A stretch of DNA of 64,000 bases, taken from NCBI RefSeq assembly GCF_001186155.3, contig NZ_CP016540.2:1776001-1840000 (forward strand). Direction: 5' to 3'. Origin of the DNA: Planococcus versutus (lineage in GTDB: Bacteria; Bacillota; Bacilli; Bacillales_A; Planococcaceae). Shown one piece after another: positions 22,579-30,802 of the stretch. Numbering within the stretch: position 1 is the stretch's first letter; every line of letters begins with the position of its first letter. The notes beneath the pieces were generated by a model. That model had not been told where the DNA came from. It saw only the letters and a program-made list of their open reading frames with translations, and did no database searches. The translations under genes and the position numbers were made by a program.

Positions 22579-23472
22579 CTACCTTTTATTTTTTTCCTGA
22601 CGCTCTTTGATTCTTTTTAAACGCCCATGATATTTTAATATATTCGCTTGTGATTGTTTGGCATCTTCGCTAGTAGGTTGCAAGTTGGCAATATCCCAAT
22701 ATTTTATAACGACATCTAATACTTGGTCAAAGTATTGCAGTGGTCCATAATTCGTATCTATGGCAATGGTTTTCATTCTATCCTTAAAGTCTGGCATAAC
22801 GGCACCTGGCATAGAGAAATTAATAATTACTTTCTCAAAAAAAACAATGAAATTCGGATCAAGTTCAAGATGGGCTTTCACTGTGTCGCGATAGAATGCA
22901 TAATGAAGTGCTTCGTCTTTCGCTACACGTCGAAGTAATGTTGCTAAATCTTTGTCGTAAAGACCCGCTACCTTAGCTACATTGTTATAAAAAACGAGTG
23001 TAGCTAACTCTTGCAAAGTAGTATAGGCCATTGTTGCTAGAGGATTTGTGAAGTCTGGAAACCAACCACTTTCAACTACTCGTTTTCTTAATGCATGCAA
23101 TCTTACGGGATCTACGTTTCGTGTCACCAATAAATACGTTTCCAGTAAGTTAGAGTGCTGGTCTTCTTCAGCCGTCCAAGTGCGTACGAAATCATTTATG
23201 ACTTCCATTGAATTTTTAAATGTATAATCCAAATGCGAAGTATACCAAGGTAAATTTACTTCTGTAAGTAATGCTGTTTCTACCGCAATAATTACACCTT
23301 CTGGAAGCGTTACTTGACTCTTATCCCAAGGAACTCGTTTAAAGGACATGGCCTTGTCCCATGGAATAAATTCGTGATAGCTCCAGTCAATATTTGCAGA
23401 GCGTTCCTTATGTAATTGATATAATTCTTTAAGGCGTGGTTCTAAGCGTATATCCAAATCTGAATTTAACAT
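22579..23472 (-). CDS. Acyl-ACP desaturase (diiron, stearoyl-ACP desaturase family)
   Basis: A 297-aa protein. The diiron ligands are visible in TAEEDQHSNLLE (EExxH) and in AKDEALHYAFYRD (ExxH) about 85 residues later, as in the FA_desaturase_2 family. The enzyme introduces a double bond into fatty acyl chains carried on ACP and may adjust membrane fluidity. I start at ATG 23472 because AAAGGAGA precedes it; the frame is open further upstream. It sits beside an IS3 element, so the element may have inserted just upstream of its promoter. Confidence 0.85.
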   Translation of the reverse strand: MLNSDLDIRLEPRLKELYQLHKERSANIDWSYHEFIPWDKAMSFKRVPWDKSQVTLPEGVIIAVETALLTEVNLPWYTSHLDYTFKNSMEVINDFVRTWTAEEDQHSNLLETYLLVTRNVDPVRLHALRKRVVESGWFPDFTNPLATMAYTTLQELATLVFYNNVAKVAGLYDKDLATLLRRVAKDEALHYAFYRDTVKAHLELDPNFIVFFEKVIINFSMPGAVMPDFKDRMKTIAIDTNYGPLQYFDQVLDVVIKYWDIANLQPTSEDAKQSQANILKYHGRLKRIKERQEKNKR

Positions 23473-23595
23473 TATCTTTTCTCCTTTAGTTGTTTTTCTA
23501 ACTTTAAACCATTTGAATTTTTTTAACAAATATAATATAAATCTAGTTATAAATAATTCTCTGTTTCCATAGTCGAATGGTACGTCAACACTAAA

Positions 23596-24417
23596 TCAAA
23601 CAACTTTTTTAAGGGCTGCGTTTCGATAAGTGACAGGGCTGGTATAGCCCAGACTGCTGTGTAGACGGACATGGTTGTACCAATTCACGTAATCAAACAG
23701 TTCAAGCGCTAGCTGGTTAAGCGTGTCAAAGCACATTCCGTTGATGAGTTCCGTCTTCAAAATCTTGAACGTGGCTTCCGCCACCGCATTATCGTAAGGG
23801 GTTCCTTTTTGGCTCAGCGACCGTTCGATTTGGTGCGTCTTTAATAGCGCATCGATGCCGGTGTTCTTGAATTCAGATCCGCGGTCCGTATGGAACAGCT
23901 TCACGGCTCCCAAGTCGCCTTTGACCGATGCGAAGGCACGTTGAACCAGGGCAGCGTCTTTACGCTCGCCCAGACTGTACCCCACAATTTCACGGTTGTA
24001 TAAATCGAGAAGGAAACAAATATAGTTCCAGCGGCCGCCAACCTTTACATACGTCAGGTCGCTGACCAACACGGCGTTTTTCGCTGCCGGATTGAATTGG
24101 CGGTTCAGCACATTCCGGTATGTCGCTTCATTGGGAGGCGTGACCATCGGTTTGTAGGATGGCAGCGCGTATTTCGATTGGATGCCAAGTGACGCCATGA
24201 GGCGTCCAATACGGCGTCTCGAGATCACCCATTTCTTTCTGTTCGCCAACTCTTTTTTCAGCTTGCGTGTGCCATAGACGCGGCGATTCTCGTGAAAGAT
24301 CGCCCAGATTTCGTCTTTCAACTCCTGTTCTGCTTGGGCTTTTTGGTGTGCTTTTTCTACCGAAACGGAAGTCTCATAGTAAAAGGTGCTGCGGGCAATT
24401 TGGAGGACAGTGCACAT
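23596..24417 (-). CDS. IS3-family transposase OrfB (DDE integrase domain)
   Basis: A 273-aa protein as drawn from the first ATG. The catalytic triad is visible: Asp in LVSDLTYVKVGG, Asp in LFHTDRGSEF and Glu in DNAVAEATFKILK. HTH_21 precedes it (RRVYGTRKLKKELAN). The same frame is open upstream to the end of orfA, so the native product is probably an OrfAB fusion made by -1 frameshifting at the CGAAAAT sequence near the orfA stop. Confidence 0.9.
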   Translation of the reverse strand: MCTVLQIARSTFYYETSVSVEKAHQKAQAEQELKDEIWAIFHENRRVYGTRKLKKELANRKKWVISRRRIGRLMASLGIQSKYALPSYKPMVTPPNEATYRNVLNRQFNPAAKNAVLVSDLTYVKVGGRWNYICFLLDLYNREIVGYSLGERKDAALVQRAFASVKGDLGAVKLFHTDRGSEFKNTGIDALLKTHQIERSLSQKGTPYDNAVAEATFKILKTELINGMCFDTLNQLALELFDYVNWYNHVRLHSSLGYTSPVTYRNAALKKVV

Positions 24418-24458
24418 TGCTGATACTGAATAGAGGTGTTGATTCTGTTGGATAATCT

Positions 24459-24740
24459 CTATTTTCGTCCCATGATCAGCGCCGCTTGCTTTAAAATATC
24501 CACTTCCATCTCCAACTGCTTATTTCGTTTTTTGTAGGCAAGCAATTCCGTTTCCAAAGGGCTTCGGTTATCTTTTTCCTCGAACGAGCCAGTTTGATTG
24601 GATTGGGCAATCCACCGATCGAGGGCGGAAGCCGTCAGGTCGTATTCCCGGACAATATCCGGTCGGCTTTTTCCGCCTGCGTGCAGCGCGACGACCTGTT
24701 TTTTGAATTCTGGGGAAAATGTTCGTCTTTTTTGTGGCAT
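24459..24740 (-). CDS. IS3-family transposase OrfA (HTH)
   Basis: A 93-aa protein. It has an N-terminal helix-turn-helix (FSPEFKKQVVALHAGGKSR, YDLTASALDRWI) that binds the element ends, and a C-terminal leucine-zipper-like helix (LLAYKKRNKQLEMEVDILKQ) for dimerisation. GAGGAGA precedes the ATG. The stop lies in the -1 overlap region with orfB. Confidence 0.9.
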   Translation of the reverse strand: MPQKRRTFSPEFKKQVVALHAGGKSRPDIVREYDLTASALDRWIAQSNQTGSFEEKDNRSPLETELLAYKKRNKQLEMEVDILKQAALIMGRK

Positions 24741-24950
24741 GGTAGATTCTCCTCACGTATAGTGGACTATTCTACGCCCCCTTATTTTTTCTGTCCAACT
24801 AAGTGTAGACTATCCAGAATGGTATATTTGTAAGAAGAATTCGACAAACTTCATAGTAAGTAAACAGTACGATTTGATGAAGTCGTAATGAGGGTACGGA
24901 TTCCTTAGAGGTTGAGCAGCTATAAAAACTGATGAAGGTGGCGATTGGTC

Positions 24951-25502
24951 GTGAAAAAGAAATTCCCAATTATTGAAACAGATAGATTGATTTTACGAGA
25001 GGTACTAAAAGAAGATTCAGCTGATATGTTCCTCTATTTATCTGATAAAGAGGTAATGAAACATATGGGGCTAGAACCTTTTCAGACCCAAAAAGAGACA
25101 CTCGATGAAATTGGCTGGTACCAAACCATATTCAAAGAGGCCACAGGAATTAGATGGGGAATAACACATAAAGAAAATGGAAGAGTTATTGGAAGTTGTG
25201 GTTTTTTTAATACGCACCCTGAGCATTCCCGAGCTGAGATCGGTTATGAATTAAGCAAAGAGTATTGGGGTAAAGGCATTGCTAGTGAAGCATTGGAAGC
25301 TATCATTCATTATGGGTTTCAACACTTCCAATTAGAACGCGTTGAAGCATTAGTCGAGCCTGCTAATTCTGCTTCCTTAAAACTGTTAGAGAAAAACGGA
25401 TTTAAACAAGAAGGATTATTAAGACATTATGAATTTACTTGTGGCAAATTCGATGATTTATACATATATTCTATTTTAAAAGGTGATGTGGTCACTACTT
25501 AA
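24951..25502 (+). CDS. GNAT-family N-acetyltransferase (RimJ/RimL-like)
   Basis: A 183-aa protein. ETDRLILREVLKEDSADMF stands at the start, SCGFFNTHPEHSRAEIGYEL in the middle, the acetyl-CoA loop is EYWGKGIASEALEAI, and NSASLKLLEKNGFKQEG is near the end. This is the usual order for ribosomal-protein-type acetyltransferases. I choose GTG at 24951 because AAGGTGG is well spaced; TTG at 24945 is an alternative. It lies just outside the IS element. Confidence 0.85.
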   Translation: MKKKFPIIETDRLILREVLKEDSADMFLYLSDKEVMKHMGLEPFQTQKETLDEIGWYQTIFKEATGIRWGITHKENGRVIGSCGFFNTHPEHSRAEIGYELSKEYWGKGIASEALEAIIHYGFQHFQLERVEALVEPANSASLKLLEKNGFKQEGLLRHYEFTCGKFDDLYIYSILKGDVVTT

Positions 25503-25586
25503 AAAAATTTTACTTATTGAAGAACACTTACTGAGTAATCATTTTAGGAAAGAGTAGCTGTAGCTCTTCTTTTTTGTTTGTATTTA

Positions 25587-25690
25587 TCATCCGACCACTT
25601 TTTTCAATCTTCTCTTTACTTCCTTTACTACTTCATCTACACTAGAGCCATCGGGAATAACCCGAACACAAAAACCGCATACGTTTTCTG
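25587..25690 (-). pseudogene. C-terminal coding relic next to the TPP riboswitch
   Basis: The minus strand reads AENVCGFCVRVIPDGSSVDE, then VVKEVKRRLKKVVG and a stop. The composition and helix pattern look like a genuine protein end, but no start exists: upstream of it on that strand lies the TPP riboswitch. I read it as the truncated end of a lost gene; the family is unknown. Confidence 0.35.
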
Positions 25691-25779
25691 CACTAGGGGT
25701 GCCCACTTTGGCTGAGATGCAAGCGCAAGCTTCGATCCCTTAAAACTCGATCAGGATAATACCTGCGTGAGGAAGTGTG
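25689..25779 (+). promoter_or_regulatory. TPP (thiamine pyrophosphate) riboswitch
   Basis: It has the THI-box core: CACTAGGGGTGCC, then GGCTGAGATG, TCCCTTAAAACTCGATCAGG, ATAATACCTGCGTGAGG and AAGTG closing P1. When TPP binds, expression of the downstream ykoFEDC transporter genes should fall. A terminator-like hairpin follows as the expression platform. Confidence 0.95.
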
Positions 25780-25814
25780 GCGCATTTCTGAAATAATTCT
25801 TTTCATTATTTGTA

Positions 25815-25850
25815 GACTATGGCTGCATCTTCACGGATGCGGTCTTTTTT
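25815..25850 (+). terminator. Attenuator hairpin of the TPP riboswitch
   Basis: GAC...GCATC pairs with GATGC...GTC, followed by TTTTTT, 30 bp before ykoF. It fits a transcription-termination switch controlled by the upstream TPP aptamer. Confidence 0.75.
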
Positions 25851-25878
25851 GTGCAAATTTTTAAGGAGGAATTAGAAT

Positions 25879-26469
25879 ATGGAACCACTACAATGCGGTA
25901 TGAGTCCAATTGTCGGATTTCGTTTTTCACTCCATCCGATGGCTAGTAATTTTGTCAAAGTAATTAAAGGAGCGTTAACCGACATCGACACCTCGAACGT
26001 TTGGTTGCATACGGATGATGTTTCGACAATTATACGCGGTAAGCAAATTCACGTTTTCAATGTTGCCAAAGCACTGACGTTGCACACAGCAAAAACTGGA
26101 GAACATGTCGCACTTTCCGGTACCTTTTCGATTGGCTGTCCTGGTGATTCGTCAGGAGATGTCTTTTTAGAAAAAGATGATGTGTTGTTAAATACAGACA
26201 AAACACAACAATACGTGTCATCTCAATTTGCGCTGTACCCAATGAACAACCCAGATTACATGGCGGTTATTTACCATGAAGTTGAGCGTGCCAAACAACA
26301 AGGTGTTTTTAATGACTCCATGCATTACGCAAGTGGTATTGACGGCGATATTCATGACGTATTCTCTTTTTATGAACAAGCATTCACTAATGCCCTTTCC
26401 GACAAACATCGCCATTTGGTGATGACTGTGTCCATGAGCATTAACAGTCCGTCGCACGGAGGTTCGTAA
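25879..26469 (+). CDS. ykoF: YkoF, thiamine/HMP-binding protein
   Basis: A 196-aa protein with the two-fold YkoF fold: GMSPIVGFRFSLHPMASNFV, then a later SSQFALYPMNNPDYMAVIYH repeat of the ferredoxin-like half. In B. subtilis YkoF binds thiamine and HMP and is encoded with the YkoEDC ECF transporter. AAGGAGG precedes the ATG. It is the first gene after the TPP riboswitch. Confidence 0.9.
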   Translation: MEPLQCGMSPIVGFRFSLHPMASNFVKVIKGALTDIDTSNVWLHTDDVSTIIRGKQIHVFNVAKALTLHTAKTGEHVALSGTFSIGCPGDSSGDVFLEKDDVLLNTDKTQQYVSSQFALYPMNNPDYMAVIYHEVERAKQQGVFNDSMHYASGIDGDIHDVFSFYEQAFTNALSDKHRHLVMTVSMSINSPSHGGS

Positions 26470-26470
26470 A

Positions 26471-27052
26471 ATGCTGAAATCGTGGAAATTAAAAGAAGTC
26501 ATTTTGATGTCATTATTTGCAGTTGTCTTTGGTATTGTCTATTTATTGTTTGTTCACGCAGCAAACATTTGGGCAGCTGTAATTGGTCCACTCGCTTATG
26601 AATGGATGTTTGGCATTTGGTTTATTGTATCAATTATCTGCATGTATATTATTCGTAAGCCTGGCGCTGCCTTTCTTTCTGAAACGATAGCTTCAGCCAT
26701 TGAAGTCCTCATTGGTAATGCCGTTGGTCCACGTCTTATTTTATCTGGCGTCATTCAAGGACTTGGCGCTGAAGCCATATTTGCAATGACCGGCTATAAA
26801 CATTTTAATGTTTTAGTGCTCATGCTTGCCGGAATTGGCTCAGCTGTTTTTAGCTTTGTTTACGGTTACTTTATTTCAGGTTATGCAGTACTAGATCCGT
26901 CTTTTATCGCATTAATGTTTACAATTCGTGTCCTTAGTGGTGCGATTATTGCAGGAATTGGCGGGAAGTATATTGGTGACGTTTTACTTGCGACTGGCTC
27001 ACTTCGGGGTTATGCCATTTCACGTACGAAAAAAGGTGATATCAATGTCTGA
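26471..27052 (+). CDS. ykoE: YkoE, substrate-specificity (S) component of thiamine-precursor ECF transporter
   Basis: A 193-aa membrane protein with five to six hydrophobic helices. LKEVILMSLFAVVFGIVYLL and the central VLIGNAVGPRLILSGVIQGL are typical of YkoE. It should bind hydroxymethylpyrimidine or thiamine in the membrane. It lies directly after ykoF and its stop overlaps the ykoD start by 8 bp. Confidence 0.9.
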   Translation: MLKSWKLKEVILMSLFAVVFGIVYLLFVHAANIWAAVIGPLAYEWMFGIWFIVSIICMYIIRKPGAAFLSETIASAIEVLIGNAVGPRLILSGVIQGLGAEAIFAMTGYKHFNVLVLMLAGIGSAVFSFVYGYFISGYAVLDPSFIALMFTIRVLSGAIIAGIGGKYIGDVLLATGSLRGYAISRTKKGDINV

Positions 27053-28475
27053 AGAGATTTTCTTTTTAAACAGGCTTTCTTTTCGCTTTCCTGAAGATGA
27101 GGAAAAAACCTTAGACAAGCTTTCATTCTCGGTTTACCGAGGTGAAAAGCTTGTCATTTCAGGGCCCAGTGGTTGTGGAAAAAGTACGCTTCTTTATTTA
27201 TTGAATCGCTTGTACCCTGACAACTGCGACGGCATAATAGATGGGGAAATTCTTCTATTTAAGAAAGCAGCTGATGAGTATGCACCTGGGGAAATCAATC
27301 ACCGCGTCGCGACTGTCTTTCAAGATCCCGATTCACAGTTTTGCATGCCAACTGTTGAAGAAGAACTGGCATTTACACTAGAAAATTTGCATACACCATT
27401 TGAAGAAATGAAGATGCGCATCATAGAAGTTCTAAAACTAACAGGATTAATACATTTGCGAAAAGCTGTAATCCAATCTTTATCTGGTGGAATCAAACAA
27501 CGCATTGCAACTGCTTGTGCGTTAATCATGGATCCTGAAGTGTTATTGCTTGATGAACCACTTGCTCACTTGGATCCTTACACAGCCAGACAATATATCA
27601 ACTGGCTAAAGGAGCTACAAGTAAAATCGAAGTTGACAATCGTCGTGGTTGAGCACCGGTTGAGCAGTTGGGGAACCTTTTTCGAAAGAGAAATTCAACT
27701 TGATAATAATGGCCATTTAGTAGCTGATCGTCCATTTGTATCAAGAGAACCGGTTGTATTTCCACAACGACAGTGTGCCATCCAAGAGAACACGGCGCTA
27801 CATGCTGAAAAGCTATCCGTGACGATCAAAAACCGACAATTGCTTGCTCCTCTCTCTTTTCTAGTTGAGCGAGGCGAAGTAGTTGTTATTGCAGGACCTA
27901 ATGGCAGTGGTAAATCGACACTCGTAAAGACGTTATGTGGTGTTTATAAAAAGACAACCGGTACGATCGAGTCAGATAGCATTGGTTACGTTCCACAATC
28001 CCCTGAGTATTTATTTTTAACACAAAAAGTTAGCGAAGAAGTCGCTTATTCAAGAACTTCTAGCCGATCAGAACTTGCAAAATTAATGACCAACCTGCGT
28101 CTGAAGGAAATCGCTAACGTTCATCCTTTCTGTATTAGCCACGGACAAAAAAGGCGTGTAGCAATAGCCGCGATGCTTGCTGATAAACGGTCAGTACTAT
28201 TAATGGACGAACCAACTTCTGGACAAGATGCTGCAGCACTTTTAGAACTGTTTGAATTAATCGACCGGCGTTCTCACGAAGGCACAACTTTGCTAATCGT
28301 TACGCACGATATGGAATTTGCTGCGAGCATTGCTGACTCAGTCTTACTAATCAAAGATGGACAGCTAACTGGGAAATTTGCCGCAAAAGATCTGTGGCAA
28401 AACGACAGACTACTGCTATCTCACCATTTACTGGCACCTAAAGGAGTGACACGTCTTGCGGAATCTTTTGCATGA
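27045..28475 (+). CDS. ykoD: YkoD, double ATPase of the ECF transporter
   Basis: A 476-aa protein with two fused ABC ATPase domains. The first has Walker A GPSGCGKST, signature LSGGIKQR and Walker B LLLDEPLAHLD. The second has GPNGSGKST, a variant signature ISHGQKRR and LLMDEPTSGQD. It supplies energy to the transporter as the A1/A2 pair in one chain. I start at ATG 27045 in the overlap with ykoE; the frame is open earlier. It overlaps ykoC by 20 bp. Confidence 0.9.
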   Translation: MSEEIFFLNRLSFRFPEDEEKTLDKLSFSVYRGEKLVISGPSGCGKSTLLYLLNRLYPDNCDGIIDGEILLFKKAADEYAPGEINHRVATVFQDPDSQFCMPTVEEELAFTLENLHTPFEEMKMRIIEVLKLTGLIHLRKAVIQSLSGGIKQRIATACALIMDPEVLLLDEPLAHLDPYTARQYINWLKELQVKSKLTIVVVEHRLSSWGTFFEREIQLDNNGHLVADRPFVSREPVVFPQRQCAIQENTALHAEKLSVTIKNRQLLAPLSFLVERGEVVVIAGPNGSGKSTLVKTLCGVYKKTTGTIESDSIGYVPQSPEYLFLTQKVSEEVAYSRTSSRSELAKLMTNLRLKEIANVHPFCISHGQKRRVAIAAMLADKRSVLLMDEPTSGQDAAALLELFELIDRRSHEGTTLLIVTHDMEFAASIADSVLLIKDGQLTGKFAAKDLWQNDRLLLSHHLLAPKGVTRLAESFA

Positions 28476-29211
28476 CATGAATCCTTCTGTAAAATTCGTT
28501 TTGGTCACAGTGTCAATGCTTGTCCTTTCACTGTTCTTTAATCCATGGACGCCACTATTATTTTGGCTAAGTATCTTTTTTTTGCAACTCACAATGAGTC
28601 GTACCAACTGGAAGTTGTGGCTTTTGTTTATGATTCCTTTTTCAATTGGTGCTTTCGGCTATTTATGGACCACCGTCGTCTTTGGTGCAGATACAGGTGG
28701 AACCATTATTTGGTCGTTTGCAGGAATTGACGTGACCGGTGCGCAATGGGCGCATGCTTTATCTCTTGCCTTTCGCGTTATGGCATTCTCGACATTGTCT
28801 TTGCTATTCGCTTTTACGACCGATCCAGTGAAGTTTATCTTGAGTCTTATGCAGCAATTAAAGCTTTCTCCAAAGCTTGCATATGGTGTAATGGTTGGTT
28901 ACCAGTTTTTACCGGTGATGAAAGATGAATTCATACAAATTCAACAAGCCCAAAGACTACGCGGTGCAGAAATTCAAAAATATAGTTGGAAACGACTCGT
29001 AGCCATCCGTCGTGTACTGATCCCAATGCTTACAGGTGCTGTCAGAAAAGCTGAACGATCCGCTTTTGCTATGGAAGCGCGTGGTTTTACAGGTAAACCA
29101 AGAAGTGCTTATTACCGACCTATTCGCCTAAGACGCTTAGATGTGTTAATGTCTGGTATTTTTATGACGATCCTACTTGTCAGCTGTCTCATTGGCAGTT
29201 GGTTGAGCTAA
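28456..29211 (+). CDS. ykoC: YkoC, energy-coupling T component
   Basis: A 251-aa protein of the CbiQ/EcfT family with about six membrane segments. The conserved coupling region (QRLRGAEIQK, then AMEARGFTGKPR, the two Ala-Arg-Gly boxes) contacts the ATPases. It starts at TTG after AAAGGAGTGA, inside the end of ykoD. Last gene of ykoFEDC. Confidence 0.9.
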   Translation: MRNLLHDMNPSVKFVLVTVSMLVLSLFFNPWTPLLFWLSIFFLQLTMSRTNWKLWLLFMIPFSIGAFGYLWTTVVFGADTGGTIIWSFAGIDVTGAQWAHALSLAFRVMAFSTLSLLFAFTTDPVKFILSLMQQLKLSPKLAYGVMVGYQFLPVMKDEFIQIQQAQRLRGAEIQKYSWKRLVAIRRVLIPMLTGAVRKAERSAFAMEARGFTGKPRSAYYRPIRLRRLDVLMSGIFMTILLVSCLIGSWLS

Positions 29212-29235
29212 AATAATGGTCAGAGTGTTCGAAAA

Positions 29236-29262
29236 GAAAAATCCTTGGACTAAGGATTTTTC
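29236..29262 (+). terminator. ykoFEDC terminator
   Basis: GAAAAATCCTT pairs with AAGGATTTTTC around GGACT, followed by TTTTT. Confidence 0.85.
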
Positions 29263-29441
29263 TCTTTTTATAGTACTACTTTTTTTGACTTTTATTTTAA
29301 TAACCTTGTGCAGTATTTTACATGTATAATGACAAAATCAGTTACTCTAGACCATGCTCTTGATTTTGATCTAATAGATATTTTTCTACTAATTTAAGCA
29401 GTCAAAATAAACACATATTTTCTAAAGTTCATTCCATAATA
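29263..29441. other. Intergenic stretch, nothing assigned
   Basis: AT-rich DNA between convergent transcripts. TTGACTTTTATTTT near 29287 and TATAAT near 29326 look promoter-like but are not at promoter spacing. Confidence 0.3.
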
Positions 29442-29494
29442 AAAAACCACTGCCTCAGCATGCTGACAAAAGCAAGTTGAAATAGTGGTTTTTA
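29442..29494 (-). terminator. Terminator hairpin for the 138-aa surface protein gene
   Basis: AAAAACCACT pairs with AGTGGTTTTT. The long loop holds the perfect palindrome TCAGCATGCTGA. A/T tracts on both sides allow it to work in both directions. Confidence 0.65.
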
Positions 29495-29533
29495 ACTCTT
29501 AGATTCTGAATGATAATCGGCTTGGTCTTGCGT

Positions 29534-29950
29534 TTATTTATCATGCTTTTTTCTATTAATCAGATAAACTAAAAAAGCAATACACACAATGATTATTGCA
29601 GTTATCCAATTGATTCGTCCTGCTTCTTCATCTAAATCTGCTTTGACTAACGGGGATTTTGTTTCAGTTATTGATACTCCCGCAATCTGCGTTTCAATCG
29701 CTATGTATTTTGAAAACACTTGCTTTGTGCGGCTACCCAAAAAAAGAACTTCAGCTGGGCATCTACTTGTCGACTGCTTAACCTTTCTTGATAGTGACAG
29801 TTTTTGCGACTGAAGATCCATTCGCAAGTTATCAGGTTGTACTTTACTGGCTACAATTACGCTGTTCGATGATTTTTCATACACCTCATCGGTCATAGCT
29901 TGACCAAACACGATTAAGCTCAGCACAAGCAGCAACATCAGTTTCTTCAT
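29534..29950 (-). CDS. Exported membrane-anchored protein under a Fur-box promoter
   Basis: A 138-aa protein. It has an N-terminal signal sequence (MKKLMLLLVLSLIVFGQAMT), an extracytoplasmic part of about 85 residues with a single Cys (TSRCPAEVLFLG), and a C-terminal membrane helix followed by NRKKHDK. There is no LPxTG motif. I take the ATG at 29950 after GGAGCGGAGA; the longer frame lacks a ribosome site. About 280 bases upstream lies a promoter overlapped by a Fur box, so iron control is likely. The family is not recognised; a role in iron or haem handling is only suggested by regulation. Confidence 0.6.
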   Translation of the reverse strand: MKKLMLLLVLSLIVFGQAMTDEVYEKSSNSVIVASKVQPDNLRMDLQSQKLSLSRKVKQSTSRCPAEVLFLGSRTKQVFSKYIAIETQIAGVSITETKSPLVKADLDEEAGRINWITAIIIVCIAFLVYLINRKKHDK

Positions 29951-30047
29951 CTGTCTCCGCTCCAATTTGACCGTTTTTTTCAGTAATGCAGCTATTTTAG
30001 TTAAAAATTTACTAACAGAAACTCTGTGCAAATACTAAGAATTCATC

Positions 30048-30101
30048 GGCAATTAAAGTTCTACAGGTGCTGAGCAGAGCATCTGCAGAACTTTAATTGC
30101 C
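30048..30101. repeat. 54-bp near-perfect hairpin in the leader
   Basis: Fifteen-bp perfect outer arms (GGCAATTAAAGTTCT and complement) plus inner CAG/CTG and TGCT/AGCA pairs around GAGCAG. No T-tract follows on either strand. It lies in the long leader between the Fur-box promoter and the 138-aa exported protein gene. Confidence 0.75.
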
Positions 30102-30231
30102 GCCATAAATCGCTAAAATCATTTCATTTCTTAGTTTTTAATTGTTCTAATTACCATTCTTATTCCCTTAAAAATTTCATTTTACGGGAGCCTGTACTTT
30201 ATTGTCTATCACTAATTGAAGATTCTTTTAT

Positions 30232-30264
30232 ATGATATCATAGTTGAGAATGATTATCAATTTC
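30232..30264 (-). promoter_or_regulatory. Sigma-A promoter overlapped by a Fur box
   Basis: On the minus strand TTGATA (30260-30255) and TATCAT (30237-30232) are separated by 17 bp. GAGAATGATTATCAATTTC (30246-30264) covers the -35 box and part of the spacer and is close to the Bacillus Fur consensus TGATAATNATTATCA. Iron-loaded Fur would block this promoter. Confidence 0.7.
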
Positions 30265-30318
30265 AATAAGTATTTTAGCTTCTGTCAAAAATTTATGCAT
30301 AAAAAAAGAACTGATTTC

Positions 30319-30738
30319 TCAGCTCTCTGGTGTTCCATATGTGATGACGTCTTCATCTCGTGCATTAATGCCATTTCTCACATGGACGATTGTACGTAAA
30401 ATCAATTTTGCTTTTGGATGTTCAAGTGACCATCGTTCATCTGGTACAATTTCAAACTGTTGCATAACTGTATCTTTTGACTTAACAGATCCTGCAAACT
30501 CCATTGACTGTTTTGCGATGATCGTTTCATAAAAATCAAAATCACTATCATCTCGTGTATCTTCCACAAGCCTAATTACATTCAACTCGATAAAGTCAAT
30601 TGTTTGCTCACCGTCGCCTCCATCCAAGTAAATCGTTCCATTTAATGTTTCGCCTTCTTCTAAATGCGGCATTTCTACTACTGTGTTTACTTTTAATGAC
30701 CCTATGCCAATTGATGATAAAAAATCTTTAAACTTCAT
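30319..30738 (-). CDS. Spo0M-family (arrestin-fold) protein, short form
   Basis: A 139-aa protein. SSIGIGSLKVNTVVEMPHLE, GTIYLDGGDGEQTIDFIELN and the later HPKAKLILRTIVHV fit the N-terminal arrestin-like domain of Spo0M. B. subtilis Spo0M is about 260 aa, so this is one domain only. It ends cleanly with a stop and shows no sign of truncation by an element. Spo0M influences sporulation and cell-cycle control; the short form's role is unknown. Confidence 0.75.
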   Translation of the reverse strand: MKFKDFLSSIGIGSLKVNTVVEMPHLEEGETLNGTIYLDGGDGEQTIDFIELNVIRLVEDTRDDSDFDFYETIIAKQSMEFAGSVKSKDTVMQQFEIVPDERWSLEHPKAKLILRTIVHVRNGINARDEDVITYGTPES

Positions 30739-30802
30739 AGCCTAGAAACCTCCACTTTTTATTAGTCCTTGTATACCACAATTCATCTAAATTTAAACAA
30801 GT

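Larger units (their letters stand above)
23578..24816 (-). mobile_element. IS3-family insertion sequence, intact
   Basis: It is 1,239 bp long. The ends are related inverted repeats: TGGTACGTCAACACTAAATC at the left and TGGATAGTCTACACTTAGTT read inwards from the right. A 3-bp target duplication (GAA) is visible at 23575-23577 and 24817-24819. Inside are orfA and orfB in the usual overlapping frames. Intact ends, intact frames and a matching duplication suggest a recent insertion. Confidence 0.85.

Noticed and set aside
25549..25577. Terminator after the second GNAT gene
   Set aside because: AGAGTAGC/GCTCT pairing is short and imperfect before the T run; not called.
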